Position numbers and translations under genes: made by a program. From contig NZ_JBEWYP010000005.1 in NCBI RefSeq assembly GCF_040566555.1, forward strand, positions 62,001-126,000: a DNA stretch of 64,000 nt, written 5' to 3'. Shown here in pieces: positions 36,975 to 45,640 of the stretch (its first letter is position 1; each line of letters opens with the position of its first letter). Below the pieces are notes generated by a model. The model had not been told where the DNA came from and ran no database searches. It saw only the letters and a program-made list of their open reading frames with translations. Source of the DNA: Sediminicola sp040566555 (GTDB lineage Bacteria; Bacteroidota; Bacteroidia; Flavobacteriales; Flavobacteriaceae).

Positions 36975-36990
36975 ACTTCGGGCTTTTTTT
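36957..36990. terminator. bidirectional terminator, protease / 2-oxoglutarate dehydrogenase genes
   Basis: AGCCCGAAG (36963-36971) pairs with CTTCGGGCT (36976-36984), with an A run before and a T run after. Confidence 0.9.
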
Positions 36991-37006
36991 ATATCTAATT
37001 TGAGGT

Positions 37007-38236
37007 TTATAGCTCCAAACCTTTATTTACATCATTATCCATCAACAATTCTACCGGACTCTCCAATGCCTCTTTAACCGCTACCAAGAACCCTACAGAT
37101 TCCTTCCCGTCAATTATTCTATGGTCATAGGATAGGGCCACATACATAATAGGAGCTATAACCACCTTACCATCTTTGGCAATTGGTCTTTCCACTATAT
37201 TATGCATACCCAAAATAGCACTTTGTGGTGGATTGATAATTGGAGTGGACAACATAGAACCAAAAACCCCACCATTGGTAATGGTAAAGGTTCCCCCCGT
37301 CATCTCATCCACGGTAATCTCACCCTCACGAGCTCTTAATGCCAATCTTTTTACTTCGGCCTCTACCCCTCTAAAAGATAGGTTCTCTGCATTTCTGATA
37401 ACAGGTACCATTAACCCTTTGGGCCCGGAAACCGCGATACTGATATCACAAAAATCAAAGGAGATCATTTCTTTTCCATCTATCATGGAATTTACAGAAG
37501 GGTACATTTCTAATGCCCTGATCACTGCTTTAGTGAAGAACGACATAAAACCTAGACCTACTCCGTGCTTGTCCTTAAACTGATCTTTGTACTGGTTGCG
37601 AAGTTCAAAAATAGGCGACATATCCACTTCGTTAAAAGTGGTCAACATGGCCGTTTCGTTTTTCACCATCACCAAACGTTCCGCTACCTTACGGCGCAAC
37701 ATGGATAATTTTGTTCTTGTCTCACCTCTCTTACCGCCTTTAGGGGTACCCATGGATGGAACTGCATTGACTGCATCATCCTTGGTGATCCTACCATCCC
37801 TACCGGTGCCTTTGATGGAAGAGGCATCCATATTCTTTTCCTCTAATATTTTCTTAGCTGCCGGGGAAGCTGTCCCTGATGCGTACGTCTCTTTTGCTTT
37901 TGCAGGTTCTGCCGGTTTTTCAGCCTTTTTAGGCTCTTCCTTTACCTCTTCCTTTTCAGCTTTGGCACTAGCTTCCTTATCTCCACCGGCCGGTTTTTTG
38001 GCACTTGTATCGATCAAGCAAACTACTTCTCCTACTGCAACCGCATCACCGACCTCAGCCTTTAAAGTTATAATTCCACTATCTTCCGCAGGCAGTTCCA
38101 ATGTGGCCTTATCGGAATCAACCTCGGCAATGGCCTGGTCCTTTTCCACATAATCACCATCCTTTACCAACCATTCTGCTATTTCTACCTCGGTAATAGA
38201 TTCCCCAGGAGAGGGAACTTTCATTTCTAAAATCAT
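37007..38236 (-). CDS. sucB: 2-oxoglutarate dehydrogenase E2 (dihydrolipoyl succinyltransferase)
   Basis: 409 residues in three parts: a lipoyl domain (1-80) with the lipoylated Lys in EVDSDKATLELPA; an Ala/Lys/Glu/Pro linker leading to the E3-binding domain (about 125-165, ASPAAKKILEEKNMDASSI, GTGRDGRITKDD); and the catalytic domain (180-409) with the His motif SYDHRIIDGKESVGFL. It moves the succinyl group to CoA in the TCA cycle. It is second in the sucA-sucB operon, 27 nt after sucA. The E3 gene is elsewhere. Confidence 0.97.
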   Translation of the reverse strand: MILEMKVPSPGESITEVEIAEWLVKDGDYVEKDQAIAEVDSDKATLELPAEDSGIITLKAEVGDAVAVGEVVCLIDTSAKKPAGGDKEASAKAEKEEVKEEPKKAEKPAEPAKAKETYASGTASPAAKKILEEKNMDASSIKGTGRDGRITKDDAVNAVPSMGTPKGGKRGETRTKLSMLRRKVAERLVMVKNETAMLTTFNEVDMSPIFELRNQYKDQFKDKHGVGLGFMSFFTKAVIRALEMYPSVNSMIDGKEMISFDFCDISIAVSGPKGLMVPVIRNAENLSFRGVEAEVKRLALRAREGEITVDEMTGGTFTITNGGVFGSMLSTPIINPPQSAILGMHNIVERPIAKDGKVVIAPIMYVALSYDHRIIDGKESVGFLVAVKEALESPVELLMDNDVNKGLEL

Positions 38237-38263
38237 TATTTTATAATTTTAATAGATGCGTTA

Positions 38264-41065
38264 TTATTTTATATTTTCTCTTACCATGTTGTCCTTTGTC
38301 TTATCAAAAACATAGGTAATGACTTCTTGGTGACGTCTTTTGGAACGTACAGCGCTACCGGCAGCTGGGGAAGCATAGAATCTTCTTGAGGCTACCCTGA
38401 ATTTGCTTACATCACTGAAGTGCATCAACAAGTGGCTCCAAGCGCCCATGTTACGTGGCTCTTCCTGTGCCCATACGATGTCATCCGCATTTTTATATTT
38501 TGCAATGATATCCTTCATTTGGGCCGCAGGTAATGGGAACAATTGCTCTACCCTTACCAGGGCAACATCATCCCTATTGTTTTCCTCTTTTACCGCCAAC
38601 AGATCATAATAGAACTTCCCGGTACAAAATACCAAACTTTTTATCTTTTTAACATCTGCCGTTACATCGTCTATCACCTCCTGGAATTTACCATTGGCCA
38701 TCTCATCTGCAGTGGAAACTGCTTTTGGATGACGCAATAGACTTTTCGGGGTAAACACGATCAAAGGTTTTCTAAAATTGGATTTCATCTGTCTTCGCAA
38801 CAAATGGAACATGTTTGCAGGGGTGGTACAATCTGCAATGTACATATTATCCTTGGCACACAATTGCAGGTATCTTTCCATCCTTGCCGATGAATGCTCT
38901 GCTCCTTGTCCTTCATAACCGTGTGGCAACAACATCACCAAACCGTTTTGAAGCTTCCATTTATCCTCAGCTGCAGAAATATATTGATCGATCATGATTT
39001 GGGCCCCATTACTGAAATCCCCAAATTGTGCCTCCCAGATCGTCAAGGTATTGGGACTGGCCATGGCATAACCATAATCAAAGCCCACTACCCCGTATTC
39101 TGATAATAGGGAATTGTAGATTTGAAATCTTCCCTGATCTTCGGAAAGCATGTTCAATTGCATGATCTCCTCTTCACTTTCTTCTACTTTTACTACGGCA
39201 TGACGGTGTGAAAACGTTCCGCGCTCTACATCCTGACCGGACATACGCACTCCGTAACCTTCATGCAACAATGTGCCATAGGCCAAAAGTTCTCCCATGG
39301 CCCAATCCAAAGTGTCCGTTTCAAAGAACATTTTCCTTCGGTCCTCGATCAACTTCACCACCTTGCGCAAGAACTTTTTCCCCTTGGGCAATTCTGTGAT
39401 GATCTTGGCAATCTCTGTCAATTTCTTTTTATCGAAAGTGGTGTCCACCGGCTTCATCATCTCCTCTTCCTGCACCGCTTCAAAACCACTCCATTCATCT
39501 GCCATAAATGGCGTAATGATGGTTTTATCCAATTTTCTGGAATCTTCCAGATCCTCTTCCAAGGAAGCCTTGTATTCCTCTTCCAATTTAGGTACAAAAT
39601 TTTCGTCGATAACGCCTTCTGCAATTAATTTCGCCGCGTAAAGATCTCTCGCATTCTGATGACTGGCAATAGCCTTGTACAGTTTAGGCTGGGTAAATCT
39701 AGGCTCATCACCTTCATTATGCCCGTACTTTCTATATCCCAATAAGTCCAAGAAGACATCCCTTTTAAAGGTCATCCTATATTCCAGGGCAAACAGGGAA
39801 GCGTGTACCACTGCCTCTGGATCATCTGCATTGACGTGCAATACCGGACTCAACGTCACCTTTGCCACATCGGTACAATAGGTAGAGGTTCTGGCATCCA
39901 GATAATTGGTAGTAAATCCTATTTGGTTGTTCACTACAATATGGATGGTACCATTTGTTTTGTACCCGTCCAAATCTGCCATTTGCACCACTTCGTACAC
40001 CAAGCCTTGACCGGCTATGGCTGCATCACCATGGACAATAATCGGCAATACTTTAGAAAAATCGTCAGGGTAATACTCATCTTGCTTGGCCCTTGTGATT
40101 CCTTCCACAACCGCACCTACCGTTTCCAGGTGGGACGGGTTGGGTGCTATGTTCATTTTTATTTTATTTCCATTGTCGGACATCCTATCGGAGGTCCATC
40201 CCAAATGGTACTTTACGTCTCCATCAAAAATATCCTGCTCATAATCCTTCCCATCAAATTCCCCAAAAATATCCTTAGGGGATTTTCCGAAAATATTGGT
40301 AAGCACGCTCAACCTACCCCTATGGGCCATTCCCATCACGAACTGCTCCACACCCATTTCGGCGGCCCTTTCCACAACGGCGTCCAAAGCTGGGATCAAA
40401 GACTCGTTCCCTTCCAAAGAAAATCTTTTCTGCCCCACATATTTGGTATGCAGGAAGCTTTCAAAAGAAACAGCCTCATTTAATTTTTTTAGAAGATGCT
40501 TTTTACGGTCGTTACTGTAATTGGGATGGTTGTCGTTTATGTTCAACCTATTTTGAATCCATTCAATACGTTCAGGGGTTCTGATGTACATGTACTCTAC
40601 CCCTATGGCGTCACAATAGATGCTCTGTAAGTGGTTAATGATCTCCCTTAAGGTGCTAGTGCCTATCCCAATGATTTGTCCCGCTGTAAAAACGGTATCC
40701 ATATCCCCTTGTTCCAGGCCAAAGTTTTCTATGTCCAGGGTGGGGGTATACTTACGCCTTTCCCTAACGGGATTGGTTTTTGTAAACAGGTGCCCTCTAC
40801 TGCGGTACCCATCAATAAGTTTTACGACCTGGAATTCCTTCTGAAGAGTTTGCGGAATTTCCACTTGCTGCCCCTGGGGCATGGTCGCACCAGCAGTTGA
40901 AGCTGGCAGATCCATTTCATCCCACGCACTCTCCTGCCCAAAGTCAAAACCTTGGAAAAACGCACGCCAACTTGGCTCAACGCTATCGGGATTCGTTAAA
41001 TACTTGTCATATAGTTCTGCGAAAAAGGAAGTATGCGCAGCATTTAAAAAAGAATATTTATCCAT
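38264..41065 (-). CDS. sucA: 2-oxoglutarate dehydrogenase E1
   Basis: A 933-residue thiamine-diphosphate enzyme that decarboxylates 2-oxoglutarate and succinylates E2. N-terminal motif FFAELYDKYLTNPDSVEPSW; the ThDP/Mg site is GDAAIAGQGLVYEVVQMADL with NNQIGFTTN; other motifs are GMAHRGRLSVL and LLPHGYEGQGAEHSSARMER. Length and order match the SucA/OdhA family, with no actinobacterial-type fused E2 part. It is first in the operon. A TATTTTTG element on the minus strand (41101-41108), 36 nt before the start, is a plausible -7 box. Confidence 0.97.
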   Translation of the reverse strand: MDKYSFLNAAHTSFFAELYDKYLTNPDSVEPSWRAFFQGFDFGQESAWDEMDLPASTAGATMPQGQQVEIPQTLQKEFQVVKLIDGYRSRGHLFTKTNPVRERRKYTPTLDIENFGLEQGDMDTVFTAGQIIGIGTSTLREIINHLQSIYCDAIGVEYMYIRTPERIEWIQNRLNINDNHPNYSNDRKKHLLKKLNEAVSFESFLHTKYVGQKRFSLEGNESLIPALDAVVERAAEMGVEQFVMGMAHRGRLSVLTNIFGKSPKDIFGEFDGKDYEQDIFDGDVKYHLGWTSDRMSDNGNKIKMNIAPNPSHLETVGAVVEGITRAKQDEYYPDDFSKVLPIIVHGDAAIAGQGLVYEVVQMADLDGYKTNGTIHIVVNNQIGFTTNYLDARTSTYCTDVAKVTLSPVLHVNADDPEAVVHASLFALEYRMTFKRDVFLDLLGYRKYGHNEGDEPRFTQPKLYKAIASHQNARDLYAAKLIAEGVIDENFVPKLEEEYKASLEEDLEDSRKLDKTIITPFMADEWSGFEAVQEEEMMKPVDTTFDKKKLTEIAKIITELPKGKKFLRKVVKLIEDRRKMFFETDTLDWAMGELLAYGTLLHEGYGVRMSGQDVERGTFSHRHAVVKVEESEEEIMQLNMLSEDQGRFQIYNSLLSEYGVVGFDYGYAMASPNTLTIWEAQFGDFSNGAQIMIDQYISAAEDKWKLQNGLVMLLPHGYEGQGAEHSSARMERYLQLCAKDNMYIADCTTPANMFHLLRRQMKSNFRKPLIVFTPKSLLRHPKAVSTADEMANGKFQEVIDDVTADVKKIKSLVFCTGKFYYDLLAVKEENNRDDVALVRVEQLFPLPAAQMKDIIAKYKNADDIVWAQEEPRNMGAWSHLLMHFSDVSKFRVASRRFYASPAAGSAVRSKRRHQEVITYVFDKTKDNMVRENIK

Positions 41066-41168
41066 GAACGGTTATCTCTGTCTTTTGAACAAAATTTAAT
41101 CAAAAATACAACAATTAACATTTCCAAGCTTACCTTAGGGGTGAATATTGTAAAAATTAACGATTATT

Positions 41169-41699
41169 ATGAAAAGGCAGCATTTCCTCCCAAAAAAAAT
41201 TGTTTTGATGTTATTTTTCACGCTCAGCAGTTTTTTAGCTACAGCTCAGGACTATGGAAATTCAGGGGATTTTTGGAACAACGTACGCTACGGAGGTGGC
41301 ATCGGTCTCGGTTTTGGCAGGGACACCTTTAACGCCGCTCTTTCACCAAGTGCCATATACCAGGCCAATGAACAGATTGCCTTCGGGTTAGGGCTCAATT
41401 TTAATTACTCTAAGTTCCAGGAATCCAGACTCATGGCTTATGGTGGCAGTCTTCTTACACTTTTCAATCCTATACGGCCCATTCAATTATCGGCAGAACT
41501 GGAACAGTTACGGGTGAACAGGGATTATGAATTTGAAGGCGCCAATATTGAGGATAACTACTGGTCTCCTGCCCTATTTATAGGCGTAGGCTACAGCAAC
41601 CGCAACGTGACCTTTGGAATAAGATACGACCTGCTTTACGATGATGAAAAGAGTATTTATGCGGACCCGTTTATGCCCTTTGTGAGAGTCTATTTCTAA
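41169..41699 (+). CDS. small outer-membrane beta-barrel protein beside sucA
   Basis: 176 residues with a signal peptide (MKRQHFLPKKIVLMLFFTLSSFLATAQ), then about eight short amphipathic strands (YGGGIGLGFGRDTFNAAL, IAFGLGLNFNYSKF, IQLSAELEQLRVNRDYEFEG, SPALFIGVGYSNRNVTFGI) and a final strand PFVRVYF. That is a small outer-membrane barrel, not an enzyme. Relatives are often named alpha-ketoglutarate decarboxylase in databases, apparently because they sit next to sucA. It is divergent from sucA and overlaps the opposing 117-aa gene by 4 nt at the stops. Confidence 0.78.
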   Translation: MKRQHFLPKKIVLMLFFTLSSFLATAQDYGNSGDFWNNVRYGGGIGLGFGRDTFNAALSPSAIYQANEQIAFGLGLNFNYSKFQESRLMAYGGSLLTLFNPIRPIQLSAELEQLRVNRDYEFEGANIEDNYWSPALFIGVGYSNRNVTFGIRYDLLYDDEKSIYADPFMPFVRVYF

Positions 41700-42049
41700 T
41701 TGTATTTTGCCTTGAACCAGACTTTTTGCCATTCCCTTTTTAGGATAAGGAAAGTGACCTCATCGGCAACTTCAACCACATCTACCGCGGTGATGGCCTT
41801 CACCGTATTTTCGGGCACGTCAATAATATAAAGCAGATTGAGGTAGTCCGCGAATTTCTCCATGATAAGCACGTAGATTTTTTCGTGGATGACCTTTTTT
41901 AGATCTTCAGGGGCAATACCCTCCTCTAGTTCTATGAATATATTGGCCAAGCCGAAGTCTTTGATCAATTGGGCCACCAATTTGCCATATAGGTTTTCTG
42001 CCTCTGCTGTCTCCAGCAATTTTGCGCTATTGGGAAAATTTACTACCAT
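41696..42049 (-). CDS. conserved hypothetical protein (117 aa)
   Basis: A cytosolic alpha/beta protein of 117 residues with no signal or membrane segment. The sequence has regular helices (SAKLLETAEAENLYGKLVAQ, EDLKKVIHEKIYVLIMEKF) and two hydrophobic strands (NLLYIIDVPE, VTFLILKREWQKVW). No motif was recognised; the type recurs in Flavobacteriia. It lies 31 nt downstream of the amidohydrolase gene on the same strand and is probably cotranscribed with it. The function is unknown. Confidence 0.7.
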   Translation of the reverse strand: MVVNFPNSAKLLETAEAENLYGKLVAQLIKDFGLANIFIELEEGIAPEDLKKVIHEKIYVLIMEKFADYLNLLYIIDVPENTVKAITAVDVVEVADEVTFLILKREWQKVWFKAKYN

Positions 42050-42080
42050 ATGCTATCTACGGATAATCCCAAGTTTTGGT

Positions 42081-43358
42081 TTACTCGTTTTTATAAACAG
42101 TGCCATTTTTCATAACAAAGGTCACTTTTTCCAAGGTTGCCACATTATCCACGGGATCCTCATCAACCGCCACGATATCTGCCAAATACCCTGCTTTTAA
42201 CTGTCCAAGACTCTCGCCCATCCCCAATAGATCGGCATTGGTCACGGTAGCAGACGCCAAGGCTTCCATAACTGGCATTCCTCCTTCTACCATATACCCA
42301 AACTCCCTGGCATTAAGGCCATGTGTAAATACTCCGGCGTCCGTACCAAATGCAATAGGCACACCTTTTTTATAGGCCCTTTTGAACATGTCCGCCACCA
42401 AGGGTCCTACTTCTCTTGCCTTTTGGGCCACCACTTCTGGAAAATAACCTGGGATTGCCGCTTTCTCCACTACCTGTTTCCCGGCTATAATGGTAGGCAC
42501 CAGATAGCTGTTGTATTTTACCATCATGTCCATGGTAGCATCACTCATAAAGGTCCCATGTTCAATGGTTTTTACGCCTCCCAAGATAGCTCTTTGCATC
42601 CCCTCGTCTCCATGGGCGTGGGCTGCGGTAAGCATTCCATAATCTTTGGCGGTTTCGGTAATGGCCTTTATCTCTTCTACGGTAAACTGTGGGTTACTCC
42701 CGCTTTTTGCGACACTCAGTACGCCTCCCGTTGCGGTAATCTTAATAACGTCGGCACCATCCTTATAGCGCTGTCTTACGGCTTTTTTACCATCTTCAGG
42801 AGAATTCACAACCCCTTCTTTTGGTCCTGGATCTCCCATAAGGTCACTTTTCATGCCGTTGGTAGGATCTGCATGACCCCCTGTGGTGGCAATAGATTTC
42901 CCGGCCGTAAATATTCGTGGGCCATCCACCAATCCTTTATTGATGGCATTTCGCAGGGATATGTTTACCCCACTGCCCCCTAAATCCCTAACAGTGGTAA
43001 AACCTGCCATTAGGGTATTCTTGGCATATACAGTTGATTCAAAGGCGATATCAGCCTCATTTTGCACATACCTATTGATGTATGTCTTGGGGTTGGATTC
43101 GCTTTCAATATGCACGTGCATATCGATCAATCCAGGGAGGACCGTTTTATTTTTTAGGTCGATACTCTTATCCTTTTCCCCTCCGGATACATAACCGTTT
43201 TTAATTTCCTTGATCTTATCTCCGGAAACTATGATGGTTTTTTCGGTCAAGACCTTGCCCGATTTCACGTCCACCACTTTACCACAGTGCAAATAGGTGT
43301 CCTGGGCGGTGACCAAAAAAGGCAATAATGCCAAAACGGATAGGAGTATCTTTTTCAT
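42081..43358 (-). CDS. exported amidohydrolase (imidazolonepropionase/prolidase-like)
   Basis: 425 residues with a signal peptide (MKKILLSVLALLPFLVTAQ), so periplasmic. It is a metal-dependent hydrolase with the composite-domain start (CGKVVDVKSGKVLTEKTIIV) and ligands in LIDMHVHIES, AAHAHGDEGMQRA, KTIEHGTFMSD and the late Asp in AFGTDAGVFTHG. This matches the Xaa-Pro dipeptidase/imidazolonepropionase-like branch of the amidohydrolase superfamily; the substrate is probably a cyclic amide or dipeptide. galE lies 9 nt upstream on the same strand, but functional linkage is doubtful. Confidence 0.88.
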   Translation of the reverse strand: MKKILLSVLALLPFLVTAQDTYLHCGKVVDVKSGKVLTEKTIIVSGDKIKEIKNGYVSGGEKDKSIDLKNKTVLPGLIDMHVHIESESNPKTYINRYVQNEADIAFESTVYAKNTLMAGFTTVRDLGGSGVNISLRNAINKGLVDGPRIFTAGKSIATTGGHADPTNGMKSDLMGDPGPKEGVVNSPEDGKKAVRQRYKDGADVIKITATGGVLSVAKSGSNPQFTVEEIKAITETAKDYGMLTAAHAHGDEGMQRAILGGVKTIEHGTFMSDATMDMMVKYNSYLVPTIIAGKQVVEKAAIPGYFPEVVAQKAREVGPLVADMFKRAYKKGVPIAFGTDAGVFTHGLNAREFGYMVEGGMPVMEALASATVTNADLLGMGESLGQLKAGYLADIVAVDEDPVDNVATLEKVTFVMKNGTVYKNE

Positions 43359-43367
43359 AATATAATA

Positions 43368-44387
43368 CTATTTATTTCTAACTTTCAATTCCCAATCCCA
43401 GGCAGATTTCATGGCTTCATCCAATGTGGATTCAGCTTTCCATCCAAGTATGTTATTGGCTCTGGTGGTATCCGCATAGGCTGTGGTAATATCACCGGCC
43501 CTACGGTCAACAATTTTGTAGTTCAACTTTTTCCCGGATACTTTTTCAAAACTTTTGATGACCTCCAAAACGGTACTTCCCGTTCCGGTCCCCACATTAA
43601 AGACCTCATAGTTCTCCTTGTTTTTTCCTTCTAGAAGCCTTTCCAATGCCACTACATGTGCCTTGGCAAGATCCACCACATGGATATAATCCCTTATACA
43701 GGTACCATCAGAGGTTGGGTAATCATCCCCAAAGACCGATAACTGCTCTCGCAATCCTACCCCGGTCTGGGTGATAAAGGGCACCAAATTTTGTGGCACT
43801 CCAATAGGCAATTCCCCAATGGCGGCAGAAGGGTGGGCGCCCATAGGATTAAAATACCGCAACGAAATGGCATTAAGACCAGAGGTCACCTTACAGGTAT
43901 CCCTGATAATCTCCTCTCCTATTTGTTTGGTATTCCCATAAGGGGATTCAGCCGGTTTTACCGGCGCGTCTTCCGTGATGGGCATGGTGTCTGCCTGTCC
44001 GTAAACCGTGCAGGAAGAGCTAAAAATAAATCCAACTTTCTCCTTTTGGGTCAGCTCTTGAAGGATATATACCAAGGTGTTGATATTGTTCTCGTAATAG
44101 TGCAAAGGCATGTCCACACTTTCGCCCACCGCTTTTGAGGCTGCGAAATGGATCACCCCCTGAACATCCTGGTGTCTTTTAAAAAAATCGGTCACTTTTC
44201 CTTTTTCCCTAAGATCCATTTTTTCAAAAACGGGCTCTTTGCCGGTAATGGAGGTAATGCGCCCCAATACCTCTTGGGACGAATTGGAAAGGTCGTCAAT
44301 GATGACGACCTCAAAACCTTTATTTTGTAATTCTACAACTGTATGCGAACCTATAAATCCAAGTCCACCCGTAACGAGTATCTTCAT
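43368..44387 (-). CDS. galE: UDP-glucose 4-epimerase
   Basis: A 339-residue short-chain dehydrogenase/reductase. Rossmann motif VTGGLGFIGSHTVVEL; catalytic Ser/Thr in FSSSCTVYGQAD; YxxxK as YGNTKQIGEE; substrate motif RYFNPMGAHPSAAIGE. It interconverts UDP-glucose and UDP-galactose (or the N-acetyl forms). Its neighbours, the DegT aminotransferase 5 nt upstream and the divergent WaaA, suggest that it feeds surface polysaccharide or lipopolysaccharide synthesis. Confidence 0.95.
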   Translation of the reverse strand: MKILVTGGLGFIGSHTVVELQNKGFEVVIIDDLSNSSQEVLGRITSITGKEPVFEKMDLREKGKVTDFFKRHQDVQGVIHFAASKAVGESVDMPLHYYENNINTLVYILQELTQKEKVGFIFSSSCTVYGQADTMPITEDAPVKPAESPYGNTKQIGEEIIRDTCKVTSGLNAISLRYFNPMGAHPSAAIGELPIGVPQNLVPFITQTGVGLREQLSVFGDDYPTSDGTCIRDYIHVVDLAKAHVVALERLLEGKNKENYEVFNVGTGTGSTVLEVIKSFEKVSGKKLNYKIVDRRAGDITTAYADTTRANNILGWKAESTLDEAMKSAWDWELKVRNK

Positions 44388-44392
44388 TTTAT

Positions 44393-45547
44393 TTAATCGT
44401 TTATGAACTCAATAATTGTCTGTGTGATAAATTCGATCTGCTCCTCATCGAGCTCGGTGTGCATGGGCAGGGAAATGACTTCCTTCACCAATTGGTTGGT
44501 CACCGGAAAATCTGCCTCCTTGTACCGCTCATCCAAATACGCCTTTTGACGGTGCAACGGAATGGGGTAATAGACTCCACAAGGAATTCCCTTTAAACCT
44601 AAATGTTGCACCAGGGCGTCCCTTTGCCCGTTCATGATCCGCAAGGTATATTGATGGAAAACATGGCAGTCACAGGTATCACAAATGCCCTCACAGCCAT
44701 TTACAGTTTTAGGGACCCTAATATTTTTCTGCCCCTGAAAAGCTTTGGAATAGCTCCTAGCGGCATCACGTCTCTTATTATTATAGGCATCCAGTTTCGG
44801 CAACTTTGCCCTTAGTACTGCCGCTTGAATGGAATCCAATCTGGAATTGACCCCTACCACATCGTGGTGGTAACGCTCATACATCCCGTGGTTCACGATC
44901 CCCCTTAAGGTATGTGCCAGGTCATCGTCATTGGTAAAAATGGCCCCGCCATCCCCGTAACAGCCCAAATTCTTAGATGGGAAGAACGAGGTTGCCGCAA
45001 CATGTCCGATAGTTCCCGCCATCACTTTGGTGCCATCTGCCGATGTATGGGTGGCCCCAATCGCTTGGGCATTATCTTCAATAACAAATAAGTTGTGTTT
45101 TTTGGCGATTGCCATAATCACATCCATATTGGCACACTGGCCAAAAAGATGTACCGGGACAATGGCTTTTGTTTTTGGGGTGATCGCCTTTTCCAGGGCT
45201 ACCGGATCTATATTGAAGGTGTCTGGATCAACATCCACCAAAACAGGGGTAAGTTTTAATAGGGCAATAACCTCTACCGTGGCGGCAAAGGTGAAATCTG
45301 CGGTGATCACTTCATCCCCTTGTTCCAGCCCCAAGCCCATCATGGCAATCTGCAGGGCATCCGTACCATTGGCACAGGGAATAACATGCTTTACGCCCAA
45401 ATAGGTCTCAAGCTCCTTTTGAAAGGCATGAACCTCTGGTCCGTTTATAAAAGCTGTGGTTTCTAGAATTTGGGATATGGATGAATTGATCTGTTCTTTA
45501 ATCGACTGGTATTGCCCGTTAAGGTCTACCATTTGTATTTTCTTCAT
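44393..45547 (-). CDS. DegT/DnrJ/EryC1/StrS-family sugar aminotransferase
   Basis: 384 residues from the ATG at 45547 (a TTG two codons earlier also opens the frame). A PLP-dependent fold-type I enzyme: NGTDALQIAMMGLGLEQGDE, VDVDPDTFNID, VIEDNAQAIGAT and the Schiff-base Lys in SFFPSKNLGCYGDGGAI. Similar to WbpE-type aminotransferases making amino sugars such as UDP-GlcNAc3NA derivatives. Unusual is a cysteine-rich insertion (GCEGICDTCDCHVFHQY). It is adjacent to galE and probably serves O-antigen or capsule sugar synthesis. Confidence 0.9.
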   Translation of the reverse strand: MKKIQMVDLNGQYQSIKEQINSSISQILETTAFINGPEVHAFQKELETYLGVKHVIPCANGTDALQIAMMGLGLEQGDEVITADFTFAATVEVIALLKLTPVLVDVDPDTFNIDPVALEKAITPKTKAIVPVHLFGQCANMDVIMAIAKKHNLFVIEDNAQAIGATHTSADGTKVMAGTIGHVAATSFFPSKNLGCYGDGGAIFTNDDDLAHTLRGIVNHGMYERYHHDVVGVNSRLDSIQAAVLRAKLPKLDAYNNKRRDAARSYSKAFQGQKNIRVPKTVNGCEGICDTCDCHVFHQYTLRIMNGQRDALVQHLGLKGIPCGVYYPIPLHRQKAYLDERYKEADFPVTNQLVKEVISLPMHTELDEEQIEFITQTIIEFIND

Positions 45548-45640
45548 CTTCAATATTTATATAACAATAATACAAAAATAAGGAACTGAAGCCAAGGTAT
45601 TGTTGTAAAGAAACGTAATTTAGCACGAAACGATTACCGA

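Noticed and set aside
39803..40483. A 226-codon frame antisense to sucA
   Set aside because: It is the shadow of the strongly supported sucA reading frame on the other strand and has no recognisable domain.
42321..42983. A 220-codon frame antisense to the amidohydrolase gene
   Set aside because: The opposite strand carries a clear amidohydrolase with all metal motifs; this frame has low-quality composition.
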